From Congeria kusceri (lineage: Eukaryota > Mollusca > Bivalvia > Myida > Dreissenidae), in the NCBI GenBank assembly GCA_027627225.1, contig CM051034.1, positions 14,375,480 to 14,439,479 of the forward strand: a stretch of 64,000 nucleotides of DNA, given 5' to 3'. The notes beneath the pieces are model-generated. The model saw only the letters and a list, made by a program, of their open reading frames with translations, had not been told where the DNA came from and searched no databases. Within the stretch, counting starts at the first letter, position 1. The number at the start of each line of letters is the position of its first letter. Position numbers and translations under genes: made by a program. Below, piece by piece: positions 36,305 through 49,089 of the stretch.

Positions 36305-39300
36305 CGTTTTTGCTGGTTCCTGGTCTGGTCGTTAACACATAAAATAGGCAGTGTAGTCTTTACCCTGTAAGGCGCACGCATCACACAAGAAACAGTCTTT
36401 TACAATTGATGGCCACTATAATGATTGGAGAGGATTCATTGCTTAGGGAAAATAATTGAAACTAGTAAGTCCAACAATGTCTAAAGGCTTCAATGAAGGT
36501 TCAAGAACAGTCGATCCGGGAATACTTTAATTGGTTTTGGAACCAGAGAGGCGATTAACTACTGATGTATGGCAAGTTGATTGGACAAACAAATAAATAT
36601 GCACTATAGATGAGCAAACCATCAGTCATTCAATATGTGCTAGATAAAATGTGTGTCAGTAGTCATTTGTAAATAGATTGAATGCGTTTGTATATACAAT
36701 ATAACTTCAAAACTACTAAAATATTTATGTTTGTAGTGTTGCATATATGCTTCACTATATAGATCAGTTTCATAATAATTTGTTAAACAAGTCCAAATAC
36801 CGAGTTGGAGACGGTCAAAGATATTTTTCCTGCGTTTTCTGAGGTTTGTGTGCTTTGCATCCTTGTTATATTCATTACAATTTTGCATTGCCCAAAACAA
36901 CATTGTTGCACACACAAAAAATCAAATGCATTATGCACATTAAAGCAAGGCTTTGTTCACTTAAGTGCCACTGGGGAAACGAAAAAACGAATAAGTATGC
37001 AGATTATGTAAATAATTTCACAAGGCATGCAATTTAACAGAAGATAGCACGCTTCTTCTCTAAACATACTGATGTCGACGCACGGTTTGTAATTGAAAGT
37101 GATTATAGGATATTTGTTGCTTTCAATATAAAACTTACGTTTATTCATATGTGTTCATAGAAAACATATTAAAATATCAATTTTGTGACCACAAGTAACG
37201 AAATTAGATACGCTCTTACACGGAAATAAACGAAATACATTATTTATTTATATTTTTTGGCAAACGTACCTATGAGCATACATTTTCGGAATACAGTAAA
37301 ATACTATGTACCGATATGTGTATTTTATCGAATTAAAATAATTAATATATGATAAAAAATACTTGGACTTTTATATTCATCATATAAGTACATTAAGTTT
37401 TTTAATTATAAATCTGTTTTATTAGAAGTAAGTTCGGCAAAAGTCATAAACGAAACAGACATATATGATGTAGTATGTTCGACATATATATGGACACTGT
37501 ATTGGCATTCATATTACACATAATCCTGTGCGTTGGATGTAATCTGCAAATGATCTAGGGATTGTACCATCAAGACAATATGTCAAGATTAATGAGATAG
37601 TGTCCAGTATTGCATTATTTCAAATCATTTATATCATAAAAAGGATTGACCGTGTTGGACTAAAACATGTACACGAGCTCAGAAAGTGCGATGCACAGCG
37701 AACGATGATGCCAAGAAAGACCTTGATATTAATTTTTTTTCATTACGTATGGAAGTTAAGTTTTTAATTGTTAAACTATTTTACGGAATCAACATATTTT
37801 TTATTCTACATGTATTTGGTGCGTCAGTGTTTGCTTTAACATCTATAGGTTGTATGACTGTATGCGCATTATGCACTTAACTTGTTGCATACATTCCTCG
37901 TATCTTTTTTGTCAAACTCGATACTTCTTAAACTCGTCACTTATTAGAAACTATGCATTTTCTTATCATACAAACAACATATTGCAGCTTAAGCTTACAC
38001 GGTGCATTTCAATTTATTCAAAATGTTTCATATAATACGAAATAATAATTCCACAAAAGCAATATCCAAATAGAATATAACACATGAACACCATTATTCG
38101 AGGCAATTATTGTTATTACCAAGTAACAGTTATAACAGCTATAAGTACGATTTATTGCTCAGAACGAGCAGAAAGGCAAATGCCAAACGGAATGTTTTCC
38201 AAAATAGTGTTTATATTATTGATTTGTGAGTATTTTATTACCCTTATCAAACATTCTTAATTTATATAGCTGTTGATTTAATTATAGCAAATTTGACATT
38301 ATCCGTTTTGTACGGCTATGTACGTACCGAAGCGTGCTTAGATTTGTAGGTATACAAACCTCACCTTTGTACACTTATTTAAGTCGTAGTTGAAATATGG
38401 CATAATTTGTGTAGGTGTGTCCAAGGCCTGAACCTAACTGTTGTGTCCAAAAAGATCCGATCCAGATATGACTTTAACGAAGTTCGGGGAAAATATTGGT
38501 CTCATTGAACTGTAAAAATGAATTTAAGACATTTCAGACCGTGGTCACATTAATTAATTCTTCCACAATACCACTGGATATTTTCTCACAAAGCGTCTTA
38601 AGCGGATCTTTAGGGTTTGTTTCATTATTTTTTTTTAATCCTTATTCAACTAATATTTAATACACATTGTAGATCAGAAAACGTTTTTGATTTCTGCCCA
38701 GAACATGTATTGGATACGTCAATGATGTCTTATATTCAATGCAGATATTGACATGGTGTGAACATTCATATAGTACTGCTAGTTTGTGTTGGATAATTTA
38801 TTTTGACGGCGTTTCGTTTTACCTTCATGGTACAGGTGCAGAATGCGGTATTGTGTAAACTTCTATTCGAACACGATTGCGAAATCAATGCATGGTTGCA
38901 TCTATTACACACATTTCTATGCTTCCAACTTTTAATATCGATGACTTTCAGTACTGCAGTCAGATAATTGAATTGTATTGTGTTAATCTCTCCCGCTGAT
39001 CGTTTTGTTGTTTATCGTGGGATAAAAATGTTATATTGATTATCAACGGCAGTTTATGGGACTATGAACGTGGAATAATGTGTGCGCATTGACAATATAA
39101 CTCACGCCTTTATGTTCCATGATAATATAACAACATCATTTGTGACGTTTTGGACACTCCATTCTATGCACATTCATAAATTTGTTTAACTTTGGTCGTA
39201 ATAATTATACTAATATAATGTATGAATATACAATATAATGCATTTCCAGCTGGATCAGAGTCTGCGTCCAGTGTTTAATACAGTAATATTCCGTCTGTAG

Positions 39301-39649
39301 TAAACTTGTTGGCATTACTTGTAATTTATGTAATGGCTTGTATTCTCTGAGCAAGGGCACTTTTTCTAGATAAGTTCGGATGCGTTATTTGTTGGCATCG
39401 AATACGCAATCAATCACACGTCCTAGGTATCCGACGTTGACAGATGTTCTTGACTATCGGTCATTTGTCCCAAGCTGTGAAAATGCTTATGATGACATTT
39501 GGATCGCCGAAGTCTACAATGCGACGTGTCACCAATGTCCAAAAGTTCTCAATATTTTTGTTTACTTCATAAAGAATGTCTGTAACATAATTCCATGTCA
39601 GTTGCGTTTAATGTCCACCCTTTAAAATTGTCGTATGTTTTGTCTTTTA

Positions 39650-40745
39650 AAGATTTTGATTGCAACTTCCAATAAAGAGTTTAGAGTTTATTTCAAAATA
39701 CATTAGGCTTTATGAGTACACGTATAGTACAACACAATATAGTCAAAAGTGGTCAATGACGTACAAGCATATAAATAACTATTTTATGCAATACCAATTT
39801 TAACATTTATATGTTATGAATAACAAAACGAAAATCGTATTAAGTTTTTAACATGCTAGTACAACAAATTCTTGTACATGTAGTTATAATGTTATGAAAA
39901 ATAACATGTAAACTGAGACATACAATAGTTATATGGAGAGAAACTTTTGATAATATATATCTGTTCTCAATTTAAAAGCATTAATAATAAATGTGGCAAG
40001 ATTTCTAATTGTCTTTTGATTGTCAGTCTGTAAGAGTTCAATAAATTTTATCAAATGTGTATGCTTCCAATAGTATTTATTTATATACTGTTTTCTTAAA
40101 GTGTTAAAGACTGGACATTGGAGTAAAAAATGAAACTCGTCTTCGAGAACATTACAATGTTGCCATTTTCTATTTTGATATAGTGTCTTTTCAGGCTTGT
40201 GCCATCTCCCTGCTTCCACTTCAAGTCTGTGAGCAGATACTCTAAACGAGTTGACTCGATTCTAAATTTTGATAAAGTTACTACATTTAGGTAGGGTTGA
40301 AATTTAAAGCTTCCATAAAGGCTCTAACTTCTACCCCTGGTCGATCGTTGTAAATCAGTTGACCAATTTTGAACAAACACATCAGATACTCGTTGTTTAG
40401 CAATAGATATAAAACTATTCACATCTCCTATTCCCTGAAAAAAACATACTTCACCAAAACCTAGTGTATCCAGTTCATGTTTAACCGATTTAACCCAAGA
40501 CTGTTTTTCTGGATATACATTAAGATCATGTAATAACATATTATAAACTATTTTAATATATTTAACATCATCAGATTGTTCTACTTCTAACCAATATTTC
40601 AGAACACAAACAATCCGTTTATTTATTAGGGGTTCACCGCATAAGAAATTATTTTGAGTTTGTAACCGGACATCTAACACTTGCTGACAATAACGTATGT
40701 GTATTCTTTAAATTTGAATGCTATTATATAAACCCCATACTTCAC
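39650..40745 (-). mobile_element. Insertion carrying a LINE 3' fragment
   Basis: Unit II runs without interruption from TTGCGTTTAATGG (about 48630) to GTTAACGAAG (about 48745). In unit I these landmarks are about 1.1 kb apart. The extra DNA contains remnants of a non-LTR retrotransposon ORF on the minus strand. No clear target duplication or poly(A) tail was identified, so the outer limits are approximate. Confidence 0.7.
39929..40680 (-). pseudogene. Broken C-terminal part of a non-LTR retrotransposon ORF2
   Basis: Two minus-strand frames cover this. 40680-40324 reads KYWLEVEQSDD..VYNMLLHD, then GFGEVCFFQGIGDVN and KQRVSDVFVQNW. 40219-39929 reads AGRWHKPEK, NVLEDEFHFLLQCPVFNTLR and IELLQTD. 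In between, an in-frame TAG near 40330 and a frameshift near 40240 separate them, with FKFQPYLNVVTLSKFRIEST readable between. The order and motifs match the region C-terminal to the reverse transcriptase in LINE-type polyproteins common in molluscs. The LEDEFHFLLQCP motif is the characteristic part. The RT domain itself is absent. Clade is not assigned. Confidence 0.75.
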
Positions 40746-41189
40746 TGTATGCATTTAACAACTGTGTTTCTGTTAACGAAGTTTAATGCGTAAATATTTT
40801 ACTTCCGGCGATGTACAAATACCGGGTGTTTCAAGATAATCATATATCTAATTTGGGTAAAATAATTATGAACACCATCTTGAGCTCCGATGTATCATAG
40901 CTTCTCTCAAACCTGACTCAGTTGTTTCAATATTCTACTATCCGATAATTTGATACTCGCCATTTCTTTCTGTGAACATAAATTGTGTTTAATTTCTAGC
41001 ATCGCTTTTGGCTGTAATTGATATAATTGTGTAAATTGTGATTTGTTACCAATTCTGCTTGAAATTCCTTGACTTGGGTTGTGCATTTGTGTTGTTGGTT
41101 TAATTGCAAGGATTTCACATGCCACGAGTTTTATTTTTCTGAGAATTCAACTTAACTTACCATAGGCAAAAAGTTTCTGGCTTGTTTTT

Positions 41190-41410
41190 TTTTTATATAT
41201 CTATCGATATTGAGCGATTGTATCGGTACCCTCGGGATTTTTATTGCAATTAGACTTTTGACAGCTGGGTCATTAACCAGCCGTGACTATTTTCGTCCAG
41301 GAAATAGGGTGTCACGACATTGTAGGTGGACATCGTTGATATTCATTCAATAATGCATTCTTAAATATATGTACTGGCAATTAATGCTGACCAAAAGCTG
41401 CTGCTTAGCA
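41190..41410 (+). repeat. E1 block, copy 5 (start of unit II)
   Basis: GAGCGATTGTATCGGTACCC, CGTCCAGGAAATAGGGTGTC and TTGATATTCATTCAATAATG match the E1 family. This copy is the most diverged around the GGCAATG motif. Confidence 0.8.
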
Positions 41411-43261
41411 CACTTATCTTACAAGCCGATACGAACAAATGATGTGTTTGCAATGGGAATCGTATCTTAAGTTAAACTTAAGTGAATGGCGCATATCACA
41501 TTTAAAATGTGAAATGCGTGTGTCCTCCTTTAAATTATCTGTTTCATTTGCCCTTTGACCATAGCCAATTGCAAATAAAATGTATACGGCGGTTTCACGG
41601 TGACCACATTTACTGGAAATATATTGATAGACAACTATTTAATCTAGTTTATAAGGGGAGCTTAAAAGTTGAAAGATAATCTATTATCTGGTTCGGTGGT
41701 TATTATAATTTCATTGATGTAATACTACACCTTAAAACATTTGCATCATATCAGCCCACGAAAATCGACATAACTATTTTGTCGTCCTATCATAATGAAA
41801 AGGCCAAAAGCATTTGCATCAGTTCTGAGTTCATGTTACACGATCACACGATGGTCGTGATCAACATTCTGCTGCAAAAAACCCTAAACAAACACTGCTG
41901 CCGGTAAAGATTTTTATTAACGCTTTGTTCAATAATGGGTTTTCCATAGAATATAAAAACACTCGGTACAATCGTATTAATATTCAATGTGCATTTGTTT
42001 CTAGACTTAAAATACAAATGATTCATTTATCGAGGTATTTGGTAATGAGTGTGCTCTAAATTATTGTTATACGTGATAAACATGTGTGTATGTGCGGAAC
42101 ATATAAACCATAACGCCCAACTATAGGAAGGGATATTAGAGTTTCGTTAAATTCGGAGCAAAATTGCATCTCGATAAAATGTTTTCTTTCTATTGGGAGC
42201 CATTTTGGGTGCAAGGGCATTTATTTTCTTGTCTTGCATTTCTTTGGTGGAAGCTCTCGAGGGAATATTTATTCGACGTAAACACAGATACTCTTTCTGT
42301 AGATGTTACGAGGAATCGTTTTGTTATGTTACGTCTTGAATTCCATGTGAACAAAATCATCAGTAAAATACCGGTTATGATATATATATTATTGTATAAT
42401 TGTAGTGCATTGCGATTGTTTGGGGCGGGGTATATTTAAAGTCTTACGTGTGGGTATGTTTGAGAAAAAATTTTCACATGTTTTAAAGTTGTACATTTGC
42501 TTATATTGCGTTTGGTTACAGGTAACGAGCAACCCCATTTGTATATTGGAAACATATATAAATTAGCATGCAAGTGTGTTATATAACAAAACCACGACAA
42601 ACGACAAATACAATGGCATATACACGTGGGTTACATGTAATGCGTTACGTTAAGACAATTGCATACTGGTAATGGTAACATAAATGTTGCCAACATAAAA
42701 GAGTACATAACTTTAATTACGAATCCATTTGAAACATAAAGATAATTATATCAACCATATGCAATTTTATTTTTGTATGTCTTGTATGTTCATATAAATT
42801 AGTATACATATTATATTAAAGGTTCACATTTTCTTTTACTTTCTCATAAGACACATAGTAAACTATATCCATTTAAACAATACTCAAATATTATGTATCG
42901 TTATGCCTCACGTATCAATTGATGGTGCCACGTTCAGTTCGTGCACAGACATGCTCATAAAAATGCGCATTTTCAACTTTCAAGTACAGTTAACACCATC
43001 GATAAACATTGTTCTACTCGAGTTTGAGCTGTTTTAGTTCAGGAATATCGGAAAGGATGCAAGTGTGTTATCATTTTGAAATACTCGTTTTATATGCAGT
43101 CACAGGTACCTTTGCAGTTATTGGATGTAGCTATAACAATGTGCGTCTTTTTCTGTAATCAAATACGAGCTTAATTGTGATGTAAATCTACTTTGAAATC
43201 TTGCGTAACGAGTGAAAAAGATGGCTCGATTTCAGTAATGAGAGGTAACAGTAATTTAATT

Positions 43262-43483
43262 AAAAGTTAGTGTTGTCGTGGAATTGGTGTATGCCGTCAA
43301 AAGTTAGTGTTGTCGTGGAATTGGTGTATGCCGTCAAAAGTTAGTGTTGTCGTGGAATTGGTGTATGCCGTCAAAAGTTAGTGTTGTCGTGGAATTGGTG
43401 TATGCCGTCAAAAGTTAGTGTTGTCGTGGAATTGGTGTATGCCGTCAAAAGTTAGTGTTGTCGTGGAATTGGTGTATGCCGTC
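43262..43483 (+). repeat. 37-bp minisatellite, six perfect units
   Basis: AAAAGTTAGTGTTGTCGTGG followed by AATTGGTGTATGCCGTC is repeated six times without a mismatch (222 bp = 6 x 37). Units I (about 31861) and III (about 51165) carry a single diverged copy, so the expansion arose in unit II. Perfect identity implies recent and probably length-variable copies. Confidence 0.97.
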
Positions 43484-43635
43484 AGGACTGGTATCGTGCG
43501 TTCTGAGCTGTTTTAAGAAATATAACTTCAGCTCGTTTTCTCTACCGGACGATTCTGTGTTAATATATGTGAAATTTTGTATTATTTTATTAGCAGTGTT
43601 TTTTATATGAGTTACTGTATAACTGGGAACGATTT

Positions 43636-43895
43636 GAGGCGTGTCGTGGGAAAACCGGGCTTAATGCATTTGCGTAAAGTGCCGTCCCGGAGCAGCCTAT
43701 GAAGTCCGCAAAGGCTAATCCAGGACGATACTTTCCGCCTGCAGTGGATTTATGATTATAATAGACTTCCTTGAAACAGAAAATACCATAAAAGCGGAAA
43801 GTATCGTCCTGGATCAGCCAGAGCGGACTGCACAGGCTGATCCGGAAGGACACTTTACGCACATGATTTAACCTGGTTTTCCAACGACACGCCTC
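43636..43895 (+). mobile_element. Fold-back MITE, 260 bp
   Basis: It starts GAGGCGTGTCGTGGGAAAAC and ends in the inverse, GTTTTCC.ACGACACGCCTC. The arms continue inward (GCGTAAAGTG / CACTTTACGC; AAGTATCGTCCTGGAT / ATCCAGGACGATACTT), so nearly the whole element pairs with itself around a ~60-base centre. The 107-codon ORF over it is an artefact. A shorter relative lies at 61985-62123. Confidence 0.88.
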
Positions 43896-45149
43896 ATTTT
43901 TAGAAATGTACACGCGTTCGCAACGTGTCTCAGTTCTCTGTGTTAAAAGGGTATACTGTTTTATATTTGGTAATTATGCTGAAGATCTGTACTCTGTCTA
44001 GAGGTCTAGTTAGTTTGGCAAGAGAGTGAAGAATTCACAATCATGGAATAAATGCTACCGTTAATGCAATGCAGTTTATTATTGGTCGGAGTAACTATCG
44101 ATAAACAAGACAAGCTACCGGTTGTACAGTATAAACAACATGTTCTGCAAATGCATTTCACTTCTGGAGTTGATTCATTAATTGAGACGGAGAAACATTA
44201 GACGCTGAGTAGGAAATTCTTGTGTCGTCATTTGAAGAAGACGGTTTATTGGTGCAAACGATATTTTGCCATTCGGATATACGCTTGTTTTCTAGAATTA
44301 TTAATATATTTATAATGACGGATTTCATTAGAACATCTATGAGTGAATTTGTCAGACGTTCACAGACATGTATACGATTATGCGTTTATGAGTCCATTTA
44401 GAAATACATTTTATGTACACTCAACAAAAGTTAACAAAAGTTATAGGGCACCAACTGGATACTGTTGTATTTTCTATATTTATAAGAATTTCAGCTGCGC
44501 CATTTTAAACACGAACTTCTTTCGTATTTTTTAATTTTTGGTATGGATACATGTATGTATAACTGAAATAATCATAGCTGACATTTTAAGCTCAAATTCT
44601 TATAAATAATAAAAATACAGCAATTTCCAATTGTTTCCATTTGGTGCGTTATAATTTTTGTTGAGTGTATTTGAAGTATATTTTGCAAATTCCTATTTAA
44701 AACATTTAATTTGGTTGCATAAATATATTTTTCTTCATTTTGATAAAGACAATTATGTCAAAAATAAGAAAAGCAAAAAGAAATAATAATTATAAACGTT
44801 TTTCCCTTCGTGTTTGTAATTGTCTGCGTCACGTCCATATCTTAGTTGGTTTGAAATTGTGTACATTATTTTCTTGTTCGTTTTTTATTTGTGCTTTCTT
44901 AATGAATTCGTTCAATTTCTTCTATGAGATTCGTATTCATTGCATTGTCAAATATTCATCATGCAATCAATTATTATAAATGACAAATAACTCTGGATTA
45001 TCTATTGCAAATGATGCAAATGTGATGCAAATAAAAGTACATATGTATATGTGATCAAATTCGTACTCCTAAATATTTTCCGAAATATATAAGAACAGTT
45101 GCAAAACATTATCTCTCTTCTCGCCCCAAGCAATCGTTTAAAGCCGTCA

Positions 45150-45259
45150 TGGCAATTGCACGTGAATAATGACGTCATATGGAACGCATGACGCGTGTGA
45201 CGATATACCGGAAGTTGCATTCGTAGGTACGAGCAGGACACCACAATCCCTCAGGTGAG
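45150..45259 (+). promoter_or_regulatory. Conserved CRE/E-box/ETS block with splice donor, unit II
   Basis: TGACGTCA lies at 45170-45177, followed by CATATGGAACGC, ATATACCGGAAGTTGCATTC and GTAGGTACGAGCAGGAC, then CAG|GTGAGC (boundary 45254/45255). The CACGTG upstream of the CRE is kept, but the second E-box is changed to GCGTGT. Spacing from CRE to donor agrees with unit I within about a base. Confidence 0.5.
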
Positions 45260-45414
45260 CTACAGTTTTTTCTTTCATTTAGCAAACATTTTAGCATAAT
45301 TTTATTTTAACAGATAATAAAAAGATCAACGTTATTTGTTCACAAGTAACGGTAGTTTCTACTCAGATTTTTTCTATTCGGTATAGTCTTATTAAATTTG
45401 GTATTGTGCTTTCA

Positions 45415-45672
45415 AAATATCACTACGCAACGCTATTTAGCTAGAGGTTATGAATAATTAAACACAAAATACGTAAGCGTCCAATCAAACGCCAAGTGGG
45501 AAATAAAAGCTTCATATTGTCTATTCAATTATGTCATGTAAATTTGTAAAAGGTGATCGTATTGCTGTAAGCGGTGATAAACGTAATGTAATTGGACATA
45601 TATGACCGAGCAATATAAAGAACAAGTAACCAGTCCCACACGTAATAGTCACGGCTTTATTCTGCCTTAGGT
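45415..45672 (+). promoter_or_regulatory. Conserved CACGTG-like block, unit II
   Basis: Homologous to 35560-35856. The E-box reads CAAGTGGGAAATAAAAGCTT here, so it is not strictly conserved. The possible acceptor is TTATTCTGCCTTAG ending at 45670. Confidence 0.3.
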
Positions 45673-46122
45673 GTATGATTTCGGAGATCATTTAATTCAC
45701 ATTTTGGTACATGGCATACTCTATAAGTAATTCAAATTAATATTAATATATAGTGTAACATTTCCAAATATTTCAAGAAAGTATGCTGCGCAGATGTTAG
45801 TTTAAAATAAGATATTTTTCCAATTACCAAAACGTGTTACAACCGATACAACATTAGTGCACTGTGTTGTGTGTTACTGTACCATCTGTGTGTGTCTTAG
45901 ATATGCGCATACCTTTTAAGTTTAGCCCAGTTATGTTGTCCAAAGATTAAGTAAATTACCGCCGATGGACCGTGCTATTAAAGATTCTGATAGCTGGTGA
46001 AGACATAACATAGGCGTTGTAGTCTTGGACATTTAAAGTGAATTCCTTACAAGTAAACACAGTCATCAATACTGGATGACTACTATAATGATTAGAGAGG
46101 ATTGATCGTCTACTCTTCAGTA

Positions 46123-46411
46123 CGGGCCGGCTAGCTCAGTTGATAGATCGCTGGACTACAAATCCGAGGATCGCGGGTTCGATTCCCAGCTCGGCCACAT
46201 AACTTGTGTGGGGATTGGTCATGAAATTATTTCAACGGCCATTCTCCCCCTACCTCTGATTCAAATAGGGCAGTTGTCAGTTACTGGCATAAGTATGTGC
46301 GATTAGTACTGGTAAACCAGCTTACCCATGACAAGTGTGAGTAGGTTAACTGACCGCCGTTATATGACTGAAATACTGTTGAATACGGCGAACTATCCAA
46401 ACAAACAAACA
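46123..46411 (+). mobile_element. tRNA-derived SINE with target duplication
   Basis: It has a tRNA-like head (A-box TAGCTCAGTTGATAG, B-box GGTTCGATTCCC), then a body containing CAGTTACTGGCATAAGTATG, GACAAGTGTGAGTAGGTTAA and TGACTGAAATACTGTTGAA, and a CAAACAAACAAAC tail. I associate this body with the Meta/Deu-type animal SINE central domains, from memory. Flanks are ACTCTTCAGTA (46112-46122) and ACTCTCCAGTA (46412-46422), an 11-bp target duplication with one mismatch. Unit III at about 55658 has the empty site, CTACTCTTCAATAGGCTAA. Confidence 0.92.
46125..46197 (+). pseudogene. tRNA-like SINE head (ACA in anticodon position)
   Basis: GGCCGGC pairs partly with CTCGGCC, and the loop CTACAAA puts ACA at the anticodon. 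T-stem pairing is imperfect, and the sequence continues into SINE body with its own target duplication. It serves as an internal Pol III promoter and is not a cysteine tRNA gene. Confidence 0.75.
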
Positions 46412-47218
46412 ACTCTCCAGTAGGCTAATGATTGAAACGAGTATGTCCAGCAATGTATTAAGGCTTCATTGATAGTTCAAGAATAGTAGATTGGGAGATA
46501 CAGTAATTGGTTTCGGAACCAGGGCGGCAATTTAATACTGCTGTATGGCAACTTGATCGGACAAACAAATAAATCTGTACAATTCATGGGGAAACCCCCG
46601 GTCATAGCATAGTAGCTAGATAATTTATTCATATACACATTACGGTATAGGGCAGCTTTTATAAATGTTTATCAATCCCTAATAACGAGTTGGAGACTCT
46701 CAAATAATGTATGCATTTGATTTCCGAAATTTTTACTCGTTTCCATATCTGTTCTCTTTATAATGGATGTTTGCCGTATGTGCAACCCCACTGTTTCAAA
46801 AGAAATGAAATCAGTTATTTATACGGACGAAAAGCTTTGCTCGTTCTGTGCCACCTGGGATATTCAGTACTAACGAACAATTATGCAACTAATGTTCATA
46901 AGACGATAATGCTTCTTCTATAAACATAATGAGGTCAATGCACGCATAACAAGCCGACTTCTAAGGAAAAGTATATGTAAATATATACATTTAAAAAGCA
47001 CTATAATGGAGAACCCCTTTTGTGTGACGCACTTTGTGACTTTACGCCAATGTAAAGTATTTCATATGATACGAAAGAAACATAGAATCCAATTCCGGTA
47101 TAGAGAATAATACCTGAACAACACAATTCAATTTGTGTTTATTTATTTACAAGGAAGCAAGTATAAGATTTGTTGCGGAGTACGTACATATATGATAAAT
47201 GCCAAATGATAATGGTGA

Positions 47219-47256
47219 TTATTATTACATTTATTATTATTATTATTATTATTACT

Positions 47257-47294
<38 letters not shown>
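47219..47294 (+). repeat. (TTA)n microsatellite
   Basis: About 25 ATT/TTA triplets with one interruption (ACTAGTA) near 47254. Confidence 0.97.
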
Positions 47295-49089
47295 GGTGTG
47301 CCCGTACTGAAGTTTGCTATGATGTGTAGAAATATTGTCGTATTTTAAATTTGGCAGATATTAATATGTCGGTGTGTCCAATACTTAAACCGGGCTATTT
47401 GTCCAAACAACGATTCGGTGAGGGTTTACGAATCTCTGAAAAAATGATTGTCTTGTCAGACTATATTAACAATACTTGGGACATTAAAGACCTTATCACA
47501 TTAATTCAATTTTGCTTAATTCCATTTGATAATTTAAAGCAAAGCGTCCAAATCGGATCTTTGGACCGTGGTTCTTTTGGCTTGTGGTTCATTCCTTATT
47601 CAACAATTACTGCAGACTGTTAACACTTAACCTTTTTTTATCTTATACATCAATGACAATCTAATATATAATGCGGATACTGACATGATGGGAACATTTG
47701 CTTCTGTATGTTAGTAAAAATAATTTATTTTGATGTCGTTCTGTTATATCTGCACTTCGACTTGGTGTTATGAACGAGATTGCAAAATCAATGTCATGGC
47801 TGCTTCTGTGACACACATTTCTACTCTTCCAACTTTTTATATCGATGTCATGCCATACTGGAATGAAGTGAATCTGATAATTGAATTGCATTGCGTTAAT
47901 CTTTCCCACTGAACATGCGTTTGCTTGTTAAAAACTGGCGTTTCACTTCAAACATTCTGTTGTATATTGTAATATAAATAAATGTAGTTTTGATTACTAA
48001 CAACAGTTTGTGAATTTATGAACGTCCAAAGATTTTTGGTCTTTACGATATGAAACCTCCCTTAAGTTTTCCGTAGAAACAGGAGGACAACAAAGTGTTT
48101 AACATTATGTACACATTTTCATAAAACCCCTATAAGAGGGATATTTAAAACAGCACAATTGTGATTACTATTATATCAAACGTATCATTAGACACAAAAT
48201 CTCAAATACATTAAACTGGATTACATATAACTGTACATGTTTTGGTCGTATATATGAATGTAAAATATCGCAACTCCAGCTGTATCAGTGATTCCGTTCT
48301 TGCAGCATGATACCATGCATACAAAACCTGTTGGCTTGTAATATATATGCAATGGCTCTTGTAATCTCTCAGCAAGGACACTTGTGTTGATTGGTTAGGT
48401 TGGTCACTGTGATCTGGAAGTTATTTGTTGTAATCGGATACGCAATCTATCACAGGTTTGTGGTATACGGTGTTGACAGATGTTCTTGTCTAGAGGTCAT
48501 TTGTGTCAAGGGACAAACCTAGTGATATCATTTGGATCAGCGGGGTGTACATTGGGACTCACCACCTCTTTCCTAGAAGTTCTCGATATTCTGTATTTGA
48601 AAAAATGCCTGTTACGTTATTTCGATGTAAGTTGCGTTTAATGGGAAACTTTTCAATTTGTCTTATTTTATTTCTGTTGGAGAATGATACTTTCTTCAAA
48701 TACTTTTTTACCTTTAACAAATTCGTACATCTTGTGTTTCAGTTAACGAAGCTTCAAGCGTATATATTTTACTTCTTGCGATGGTAACACCCCGCGTGGC
48801 ATACTCTGTTTAACCATATATATAAACATCGCTTTTACATCTGATATATCCGAGCCTCTCTCAAATCTAACACTCAATTGTTTCAATATTCTACTTTCCG
48901 ATAATGTTTAAACCGCCATTTCTTGTGTTCCATTTCTAACAACGTTGTTGGGTGTAATTGATGCAATTGTGTAAATTGTAATTTGTTACCATATTTGCTT
49001 GAAATTCCTTGTCTTGTGTTGTGCATTTGTCTTATTGTTCTGAGAGTTTAACTAAACCATTAACTACTGTATGCAGAACGTCCCTGACG

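Larger units (their letters stand above)
29080..41140 (+). repeat. Tandem unit I (about 12 kb)
   Basis: Collinear with units II and III. Ordered shared blocks are: E1 (29.2 kb); the CGATCACACGATGGTCGTGA block (30.7); TCTTGAATTTCTT-GAGG-AAGCTC (31.1); CTGGGATAAACGGATATTC (32.0); CRE/ETS block (33.06); CGATCAAACGCCACGTGGGA (35.6); AACTAGTAAGTCCAACAATG (36.5); GAGTTGGAGACGGTCAAA (36.8); CACACATTTCTATGCTTCCA (38.9); GACGTTGACAGATGTTCTTG (39.4); AATTGTGTAAATTGTGATTT (41.0). Unit I is longest because of a LINE insert (39.65-40.75), a composite repeat (34.3-35.3) and a 168-bp duplication. Earlier copies of its 5' part lie at 25.1-27.5 kb. Confidence 0.85.
41141..49050 (+). repeat. Tandem unit II (about 7.9 kb)
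   Basis: The same blocks as units I and III in the same order. Relative to the others it lacks about 2 kb just after the CRE/ETS block: the sequence passes from 45.3 kb directly to the ATACGCAACGC-like block at 45.42. It carries three private additions: the 37-bp minisatellite, a fold-back element and a SINE. A 90-codon ORF at 47351-47623 has a decayed counterpart near 38.4 kb and is not supported as a gene. Confidence 0.85.

Noticed and set aside
35864..36370. 168-codon + strand ORF, longest in the window
   Set aside because: It is long only because a 168-bp segment is duplicated exactly and in frame. Units II and III do not maintain the frame and no domain is seen.
39380..39625. 81-codon ORF with Cys pairs (NATCHQCPK) in unit I
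   Set aside because: Equivalent positions in units II and III contain stops or altered frames and the cysteines are not kept.
46125..46197. Functional tRNA gene
   Set aside because: Imperfect stems, continuous SINE body, CAAA-type tail and a target duplication show it is a SINE head.
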